A DNA stretch of 53,963 nucleotides from Periweissella ghanensis. Its GTDB lineage: Bacteria; Bacillota; Bacilli; Lactobacillales; Lactobacillaceae. Of this stretch, positions 48,514 through 53,963 are shown piece by piece. Each line of letters starts with the position of its first letter. Within the stretch, counting starts at the first letter, position 1. Location of the stretch: assembly GCF_918814755.1 (NCBI RefSeq), contig NZ_CAKKNT010000013.1, positions 1-53,963 of the forward strand, written 5' to 3'. The translations under genes and the position numbers were made by a program. The notes beneath the pieces were generated by a model. It was given only the letters and a program-made list of their open reading frames with translations. It was not told the DNA's origin and did not search any database.

Positions 48514-49032
48514 TCAAGCATCTTTTGTTTGTTGTGCTTTAGCGGCCTTTTTACGGGCTTTTTGTTGCGCGCGAATCTTGCGGAAAAACTGCTGTAAAAT
48601 TTCTCCAGCTTCTTTAGCTAAGATCCGTTCATGCACTTCCACTTGGTGATTAAAACGTTCATCCGTTAATAAATTATATAAACTACCCACGACACCGGCT
48701 TTAGGATCACGGGCACCAAAATATAATTGGGGAATCCGCGAATTAATAATTGCGCCGGCACACATTGGACATGGTTCAAGTGTCACAAACATTTGACAAT
48801 CTTCTAACCGCCATGACTTTAAGCGCCGATTAGCTTCTTGAATCGCCATAATTTCAGCATGCATGATCGCATCTTGGGCGTGTTCACGTAAGTTAAAACC
48901 GCGCCCGATAATTTCCCCATCGTGCACAATCACCGCCCCAATCGGTACTTCACCAATTGCACCAGCTTTACCGGCTTCTTTTAAGGCAGCGCGCATAAAT
49001 TTTTGTTGTTCTTCAATTGTTAATTCTTGCAT
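48514..49032 (-). CDS. tadA: tRNA-specific adenosine deaminase
   Basis: A 172-residue zinc deaminase that makes inosine at the wobble position of tRNA-Arg(ACG). The catalytic HAEIMAI and PCPMCAGAI motifs are intact, with FGARDPKAGVVGSLYNLL following. The C-terminus is a Lys-rich tail (QQKARKKAAKAQQTK). It starts 12 nt after the methyltransferase stop with only a weak ribosome site, suggesting coupling. Confidence 0.96.
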   Translation of the reverse strand: MQELTIEEQQKFMRAALKEAGKAGAIGEVPIGAVIVHDGEIIGRGFNLREHAQDAIMHAEIMAIQEANRRLKSWRLEDCQMFVTLEPCPMCAGAIINSRIPQLYFGARDPKAGVVGSLYNLLTDERFNHQVEVHERILAKEAGEILQQFFRKIRAQQKARKKAAKAQQTKDA

Positions 49033-49044
49033 TCTACTTACCCG

Positions 49045-49650
49045 TTAGGCTTTAACGGCTTCTAAAATATAGTAGCCCTTATCTTTACGAATAATTTCGC
49101 AATTGCCAAAAACTTCTTCCATTAGTTTCTTAGCTGATGGCGCACCTTGTTTTTTTTGTAGCACAACGGTTAAAGTTCCACCCGCTACTAGATGTGCCAC
49201 CGCTTCACTAATCATGGCTTGGACAATTTCTTTACCTGCCCGGACCGGTGGATTAGTTAAAATCGCTGCATATTGCTCAGTCACATCTTCATAGACATTT
49301 GAATGGAACACGTTAACTTGTTCCGCCACCCGATTATTAGTGGCGTTACGTTGGGCTAAACTCAATGCTAAATTATTAACATCAACCATATCAATGTGGC
49401 GTTCTGGGTAAGCTAAGGCTAACGAAATGCCGACTGGTCCATAACCGGTCCCTAAATCAAGAATTTTTCCAACCGGAGCGTGGTCTTCACGAAATGCTTC
49501 AAGCATCACGCGTGTCCCGTAATCGACAGTTTGTTTTGAAAAGACCCCGTTATCCGTGGTAAACTTAATCTCGTTGTTTAATAAGTTAAATGACCACGTT
49601 TTTTCATCGTGGACAATATCTGGGTTCTCTGTATAGTAGTGATTATTCAT
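49045..49650 (-). CDS. RsmC-like class I SAM-dependent methyltransferase
   Basis: A 201-residue enzyme of the YbxB/RsmC group: SAM motif I ILDLGTGYGPVGISLA, acidic end MVDVNNLAL and the NPPVRAG catalytic motif of N6-adenine or N2-guanine methylases, so probably a 16S rRNA guanine-N2 methyltransferase. The ATG at 49650 is preferred (GGGGG upstream) over an earlier in-frame ATG overlapping that site. It sits in an operon with tadA. Confidence 0.88.
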   Translation of the reverse strand: MNNHYYTENPDIVHDEKTWSFNLLNNEIKFTTDNGVFSKQTVDYGTRVMLEAFREDHAPVGKILDLGTGYGPVGISLALAYPERHIDMVDVNNLALSLAQRNATNNRVAEQVNVFHSNVYEDVTEQYAAILTNPPVRAGKEIVQAMISEAVAHLVAGGTLTVVLQKKQGAPSAKKLMEEVFGNCEIIRKDKGYYILEAVKA

Positions 49651-49772
49651 GGGCTTGGCCCCCTTCATTTTGCTTCTATCTAATAATAACTGTTAGCGAA
49701 AAGTTTTTACACCCTTTTATAAATTTTTCTCTTTGCTACTGTAAGGCAAATAATCACTTTATTTCCCACTAT

Positions 49773-49824
49773 ACACTATATATAGTTTTTTATCATTGCA
49801 CCGGCCACTACATATTGTTATACT
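49773..49824 (+). promoter_or_regulatory. nrdH promoter with two NrdR boxes
   Basis: Box 1 ACACTATATATAGTTT (49773-49788) matches the NrdR consensus closely; box 2 CCACTACATATTGTTA (49805-49820) less so. Their starts are 32 bp apart, about three helical turns, as is typical. Box 2 overlaps the promoter: -35 TTGCAC (49796-49801), 17-bp spacer, -10 TATACT (49819-49824). Confidence 0.82.
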
Positions 49825-49859
49825 AATCGATGAAATAAAAAGGGACAGGGGTATATAAC

Positions 49860-50087
49860 ATGAATAATTTAACCGTATTTACTAAAGATAACTGCATTCA
49901 ATGCAAGATGACAAAGCGCTTTTTAGAAGCCCGCGGCATCGCTTTTGAAGAAAAAAATGTCAGCACGAACCCAGAATATGTCGACTACTTAAAGGCTCAA
50001 GGTTTCCAATCAGTACCAGTTGTTGAAGGTGCTAATATTGATTCAATTGCTGGTTTCCGTCCAGACGCCTTGCAACAATTAGCCTAA
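49860..50087 (+). CDS. nrdH: Glutaredoxin-like protein NrdH
   Basis: A 75-residue thioredoxin-fold electron donor for class Ib ribonucleotide reductase. The redox motif is CIQC (Cys12, Cys15) and the cis-Pro region SVPVVE; the C-terminal GFRPDALQQL is the NrdH signature. AGGGG precedes the ATG. It is the first gene of the nrdHEF locus. Confidence 0.96.
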   Translation: MNNLTVFTKDNCIQCKMTKRFLEARGIAFEEKNVSTNPEYVDYLKAQGFQSVPVVEGANIDSIAGFRPDALQQLA

Positions 50088-50133
50088 GTATTCAATTAAA
50101 AGTCGCGTGCTAAAGACAACATCTTGTGTCAAA

Positions 50134-50154
50134 AACAACAGGGTGTTGTTTTTT
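50134..50154 (+). terminator. Weak terminator or attenuator between nrdH and nrdE
   Basis: A 7-bp stem (AACAACA-GGG-TGTTGTT) with a T-run. With only a 134-bp gap and a shared NrdR promoter, it probably lets part of transcription through, giving more nrdH than nrdE mRNA. Confidence 0.65.
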
Positions 50155-50221
50155 ATTTGTAAAGTGCGCTGCCAATTAGCCACACTAATTTCTATCATTA
50201 CCATATAAGGGGAGCTTACAC

Positions 50222-52387
50222 ATGAGTTTAAAAGACTTAAAAGATGTTACATATTTTGATTTAAACAATCAAATTAACATTCCAAAAAACAATCGGATCC
50301 AATTAGAAAAAGATCATGACGCATTAGCGGCCTTCTTTGCCGAAAATGTTGAACCTAACACCATGCAATTTGCAACCCTTCGTGATCGTTTTGATTACCT
50401 ACTTGAAAACGATTTTCTTGAACCTGGTTTTGTTGCTAAATATGACTTTAGCTTCATTGAAAAGCTTTACGCCTACCTTTTGGACCAAGATTTTCAATTT
50501 AAGTCATTCATGGCGGCTTACAAGTTTTATGCCCAATACGCATTAAAGACTAATGACAACACGACTTATTTAGAAAGCTACACTGATCGGGTAGCGATTA
50601 ATGCGCTTTTCTACGGGGATGGTAATGAAGAATTAGCAATGCACTTGGCTGATGAAATGATTCACCAACGCTACCAACCTGCGACCCCATCATTTTTAAA
50701 TGCTGGTAAGTCACGTCGTGGTGAATTGGTTTCATGTTTTGTTATCCAATCAACTGATGATATGAATTCAATTGGCCGGGTCATCAATTCCGCCCTTCAA
50801 CTTTCACGAATTGGTGGTGGGGTTGGAATGAACCTTTCAAACCTTCGTGAAGCTGGAGCGCCAATTAAAGGAATTGCCAACGCCGCTTCTGGGGTTGTAC
50901 CAGTTATGAAGTTGTTGGAAGATTCATTTTCATACTCTAACCAACTTGGTCAACGTCAAGGGGCCGGTGTTGTGTACTTAAATGTCTTCCACCCAGATAT
51001 CATGCACTTCTTAGCTACTAAAAAAGAAAACGCCGATGAAAAAATTCGGGTTAAGACGCTTTCACTTGGTTTAACCATTCCTGATAAGTTCTACGAATTA
51101 GCCCAAGCCAACGAACCAATGTACACTTTCTCACCATATGATGTGGAACGGGTTTACGGAACACCATTTAACTACGTTGATATTACGGCTGAATACGATA
51201 ACTTAGTTGCTAATCCTGAAATTGCCAAGTACAAGATTAATGCTCGTGACCTTGAAACTGAAATTTCTAAATTACAACAAGAATCTGGTTACCCATACAT
51301 CATCAACATTGATATGGCTAACCGTGAAAATGCCGTTGCTGGTAAAATCGTTTCATCTAACTTATGTTCTGAAATTTTACAAATTCAAGAACCATCAAAG
51401 ATTAACGATAAGCAAATGTATGACCACCTTGGAACTGACGTTTCATGTAACTTAGGTTCAATTAACATTGCTAACATGATGGAAACGAGTGACTTTGGTC
51501 AATCAGTTGATACAATGATGCGGGCCCTTTCATTTGTTTCTGACATGTCAAAACTTGATATTGTCCCTTCAATCCGTAAAGGGAATGATGAAGCCCACGC
51601 GGTGGGGCTTGGTGCCATGGGCCTTCACGGTTACTTGGCTAAGAGTCACATCATGTACGGGGATGAAGATTCAATGGACTTCACTAATGTCTTCTTTATG
51701 ATGGTTAACTACTACACATTAGTTTCATCAAACAAGATTGCCCGTGAACGTCAAGAAACTTTCAAAGACTTCGAATTATCAAAATACGCTGATGGTTCAT
51801 ACTTTGAAAAATACATTAACGGTGATTGGCAACCTCAATCAGCGAAGGTTGCGGCCCTTTTTGAAGGTCACCACATTCCAACTGCTGATGACTGGCGTCA
51901 ACTTGCTGCTGACGTTAAAAAAGATGGTTTATACAACCGTAACCGGATGGCGATTGCCCCAACTGGATCAATCTCATACATTAACGATGCAACTTCATCA
52001 TTGCACCCAATTGTAAACCGGATTGAAGAACGTCAAGAAAAGAAAATTGGTAAGATTTACTATCCAGCCCCATACTTGGCAGATGATACTATTCCTTACT
52101 ACGTTTCAGCTTACGATACTGATATGCGTAAAGTTATCGATATCTACGCCACCGCTCAACAACACATTGACCAAGGGATGGCATTAACCCTCTTTATGCG
52201 GGCAACGTTGCCTGAAGGCCTCTACGAATGGAAGAACGGTCGCACTGATAAGATGACAACGCGGGACTTAAACATCTTACGGAACTACGCTTACAAGCGT
52301 GGTTGTAAGTCAGTTTACTACGTGCGGACATTTACTGATGATGACACTGAAGCTGGTGTTAACGAATGCGTCAGCTGCTCAATCTAA
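50222..52387 (+). CDS. nrdE: Class Ib ribonucleotide reductase, large subunit
   Basis: A 721-residue catalytic subunit that reduces ribonucleoside diphosphates. Visible: the active-site region ATPSFLNAGKSRRGELVSCF, LSRIGGGVGMNLSNLR, SSNLCSEILQ, the NLGSINIA motif and the radical-transfer tyrosines near YKRGCKSVYYVRT. The C-terminal shuttle cysteines are CVSC in the last six residues, and the short N-terminus lacks an ATP cone, as in class Ib. AGGGGAG precedes the ATG. Confidence 0.97.
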   Translation: MSLKDLKDVTYFDLNNQINIPKNNRIQLEKDHDALAAFFAENVEPNTMQFATLRDRFDYLLENDFLEPGFVAKYDFSFIEKLYAYLLDQDFQFKSFMAAYKFYAQYALKTNDNTTYLESYTDRVAINALFYGDGNEELAMHLADEMIHQRYQPATPSFLNAGKSRRGELVSCFVIQSTDDMNSIGRVINSALQLSRIGGGVGMNLSNLREAGAPIKGIANAASGVVPVMKLLEDSFSYSNQLGQRQGAGVVYLNVFHPDIMHFLATKKENADEKIRVKTLSLGLTIPDKFYELAQANEPMYTFSPYDVERVYGTPFNYVDITAEYDNLVANPEIAKYKINARDLETEISKLQQESGYPYIINIDMANRENAVAGKIVSSNLCSEILQIQEPSKINDKQMYDHLGTDVSCNLGSINIANMMETSDFGQSVDTMMRALSFVSDMSKLDIVPSIRKGNDEAHAVGLGAMGLHGYLAKSHIMYGDEDSMDFTNVFFMMVNYYTLVSSNKIARERQETFKDFELSKYADGSYFEKYINGDWQPQSAKVAALFEGHHIPTADDWRQLAADVKKDGLYNRNRMAIAPTGSISYINDATSSLHPIVNRIEERQEKKIGKIYYPAPYLADDTIPYYVSAYDTDMRKVIDIYATAQQHIDQGMALTLFMRATLPEGLYEWKNGRTDKMTTRDLNILRNYAYKRGCKSVYYVRTFTDDDTEAGVNECVSCSI

Positions 52388-52405
52388 TTGCATAGCTTAA
52401 AAGTG

Positions 52406-52447
52406 AAGGTATGAATTGCGATAAATTCGTAATTCATACCTTTTTTA
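52406..52447 (+). terminator. Terminator between nrdE and nrdF
   Basis: Ten-bp perfect stem (GGTATGAATT with AATTCATACC) followed by six T. It separates nrdE from nrdF, which has its own promoter. Confidence 0.88.
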
Positions 52448-52476
52448 TTACAACTACTGAATTTTAAGCCTCCCCC

Positions 52477-52512
52477 ACTTATGTTGACATTCATAAGTTG
52501 ACGGGCTAAAAT
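52477..52512 (+). promoter_or_regulatory. nrdF promoter flanked by an inverted repeat
   Basis: -35 TTGACA (52484-52489), 17-bp spacer, -10 TAAAAT (52507-52512). ACTTATG (52477-52483) and CATAAGT (52492-52498) form a 7-bp inverted repeat round the -35, a likely operator. It does not resemble an NrdR box. Confidence 0.65.
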
Positions 52513-52547
52513 TTAGTGAATCAATTAACAATGGAGAAGAATATCTA

Positions 52548-53501
52548 ATGGCAAAAGAATACATCGCAATCAATTGGAATAACATTGAAGATGCTATCGA
52601 TAAGGCAACTTGGGAAAAATTAACTGAACAATTTTGGTTAGACACCCGGATTCCGTTATCAAACGACCTTGATGATTGGCGTCAAATGGATCAAAAAGAA
52701 AAAGATTTGGTTGGTTTAGTTTTCGGTGGTTTAACTTTACTTGATACCATTCAATCACAAGATGGGATGTCAGCACTTAAAGACGACATCCGGACACAAC
52801 ACGAAGAAGCGGTTTTGAACAACATTGAATTCATGGAATCAGTGCACGCAAAATCATACTCTTCAATCTTTGAAACATTGAATGCACCTAAAGAAATTGA
52901 AGCTATTTTCGAATGGACAAATACTAACGAATTCTTACAGTACAAAGCCCAACGCATTAATGATATTTACCAAAATGGAACCCCATTACAAAAGAAGATT
53001 GCCTCTGTATTCTTAGAAACATTCTTATTCTACTCTGGTTTTTACACACCACTTTACTACTTAGGCCACAACAAGTTAATTAACGTGGCTGAAATCATCA
53101 AATTAATTCTTCGTGATGAATCTGTCCACGGTACGTACATTGGTTACAAATTCCAAATTGCGTTTAACGAATTAAATGAAGATGAACAATCAGAAATCAA
53201 AGCTTGGATGTATGACTTATTGTACGAATTGTATGAAAACGAAGAAAAATACACCCACGAATTATATGATGGTGTTGGTTGGACTGAATCAGTACTCACT
53301 TTCTTGCGTTACAATGCCAACAAAGCCTTAATGAACTTAGGCCAAGATCCATTGTTCCCAGATACTGCTGATGATGTTAGCCCTGTTGTTATGAACGGGA
53401 TTTCAACTTCAACATCAAACCACGATTTCTTCTCGCAAGTTGGTAATGGTTACCGTCTTGGCCAAGTTGAAGTTATGGAAGATAGCGATTACGATATTTA
53501 A
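52548..53501 (+). CDS. nrdF: Class Ib ribonucleotide reductase, small subunit
   Basis: A 317-residue ferritin-like subunit carrying the dimetal-tyrosyl radical. Metal ligands lie in NIEFMESVHAKSYSSIF and RDESVHGTYIGYKFQ; the C-terminal tail (GNGYRLGQVEVMEDSDYDI) docks NrdE. GGAGAAG precedes the ATG. NrdI, the flavodoxin normally needed to build the manganese cofactor, is not encoded here. Confidence 0.97.
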   Translation: MAKEYIAINWNNIEDAIDKATWEKLTEQFWLDTRIPLSNDLDDWRQMDQKEKDLVGLVFGGLTLLDTIQSQDGMSALKDDIRTQHEEAVLNNIEFMESVHAKSYSSIFETLNAPKEIEAIFEWTNTNEFLQYKAQRINDIYQNGTPLQKKIASVFLETFLFYSGFYTPLYYLGHNKLINVAEIIKLILRDESVHGTYIGYKFQIAFNELNEDEQSEIKAWMYDLLYELYENEEKYTHELYDGVGWTESVLTFLRYNANKALMNLGQDPLFPDTADDVSPVVMNGISTSTSNHDFFSQVGNGYRLGQVEVMEDSDYDI

Positions 53502-53512
53502 TTACCAAAACA

Positions 53513-53669
53513 GAGCTGTGACAGCAGTGAAATTTAGTAATAAGTTGCTGCTAGAACGTGTTTCAAAAGACAGCTACTAGCATAAAATACGAAAATCCCG
53601 ACCGAATTTTTAAATTCAGTCGGGATTTTTTAGTGTTATATCGGAGCTAAACGCCTTTGGTCACACTCC
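53513..53669 (+). repeat. Palindromic repeat element, copy 3 (diverged)
   Basis: Begins GAGCTGTGACAG and ends GGTCACACTCC, and shares TTGCTGCTAGAACGTG exactly with copy 2. Its central hairpin (AAAATCCCGA...TCGGGATTTT) has the same place and length as in the other copies but a different stem sequence. It follows nrdF and probably terminates it. Confidence 0.78.
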
Positions 53670-53685
53670 CATTTTTAGTATGCTA

Positions 53686-53761
53686 TAGCGATTTTCACCA
53701 CTGGATAATCTAAAGCGTTAGGTTACCCTTTCAATTAGCTTAAACGCAAGTAAAATCGCTA
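53686..53761. other. Unassigned 76-bp imperfect palindrome
   Basis: TAGCGATTTT and AAAATCGCTA (10-bp perfect arms) enclose inner arms GCGTT/AACGC. No ORF. It could be an RNA element on either strand; no promoter or ribosome site is evident. Confidence 0.45.
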
Positions 53762-53812
53762 ATTATTTAACTGGTCCATCACATGGGCGCTGCACTACCT
53801 TCGTAAAAAGCC

Positions 53813-53918
53813 ACAAAAAAAGAGCTAGCAAGGAAATCCTTACTAACTCTTTTGGTTCTATACTTTTTGGTACTGATGGCCATGACTTAAGTCATGGGTG
53901 TCAGTACCATTTTTTATT
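53813..53918. terminator. Two adjacent hairpins at the right edge
   Basis: First, AAAAGAGCTAGCAAGGA pairs with TCCTTACTAACTCTTTT (15 of 17). Second, GGTACTGA...TCAGTACC encloses the perfect palindrome CATGACTTAAGTCATG and is followed by seven T. Both look like terminators, the first for the minus strand or both strands, the second for the plus strand. Nothing coding is visible to the window end. Confidence 0.55.
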
Positions 53919-53963
53919 CTAATTGTATTGTTTCGTAAAAAAGAGTACAAAAATAGAGATAGC

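Overview
This is a low-GC, tightly packed chromosomal window from a lactic acid bacterium, almost certainly family Lactobacillaceae. The gene content points there: a lacto-usp/6S RNA followed by a small membrane gene and usp, HPr/Enzyme I, CcpA-type cre sites, CtsR and HrcA operators, the cdaA-cdaR-glmM cluster and class Ib nrdHEF. Strong Shine-Dalgarno sites and TTG/GTG starts also fit. A Weissella/Leuconostoc-type heterofermenter is my guess for the genus, but it is only inference. I see no prophage, insertion sequence, CRISPR array or tRNA.

Layout. Positions 1-300 hold tandem rRNA-type promoters and a leader that fire leftwards, so a 16S gene should lie just outside the window. 0.5-6.7 kb: an MFS transporter, lipoteichoic acid synthase, and a glycolipid operon (glycosyltransferase, flippase-like protein, YkuJ). 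7-9 kb: ptsH-ptsI. 9.3-13.6 kb: clpE under combined HrcA/CtsR-type control, then prfC. 13.8-18.5 kb: the lower glycolytic genes eno, tpiA, pgk and gap, each with its own terminator. 18.7-26.4 kb: a basic amino acid permease, a HAD phosphatase, rpsD with a structured leader, yueI, rarA, 6S RNA, a membrane protein, usp, an HTH regulator and a GNAT enzyme. 26.6-35.5 kb is a carbon and cell-wall precursor region: manA, marR, nagB, glmS, glmM, cdaR, cdaA. 35.7-39.4 kb: clpP and whiA-yvcK-rapZ. 39.4-42.6 kb: a DUF975 protein, an AEC permease and a LysR regulator broken by a stop codon. 42.8-49.7 kb: T-box/tyrS, a secreted nuclease, dnaX-ybaB-recR-yaaL, SRP RNA, tadA and a methyltransferase. 49.8-53.5 kb: nrdH-nrdE-nrdF.

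The most interesting material is between the genes. Two apparent non-coding RNAs on the minus strand have perfect cre sites inside their promoters. One is a ~300-nt highly structured RNA downstream of manA. The other is an ~80-nt RNA downstream of nagB, built as hairpin, CU-rich single strand, terminator. Both sit beside hexose- or aminosugar-phosphate genes. manA itself carries two cre-like sites, and nagB and glmS share paired NagR/dre-type operators. Together this looks like a catabolite-controlled small-RNA layer around the fructose-6-phosphate node. The small RNA has a 9-nt match just upstream of the Shine-Dalgarno of the amino acid permease in this window.

A ~155-bp palindromic repeat occurs three times, always in terminator position. 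Its central hairpin has changed sequence in one copy while staying paired. Other regulatory features include NrdR boxes, a CtsR box at clpP, an rpsD leader with alternative pairings, and a two-hairpin leader on the rapZ operon.
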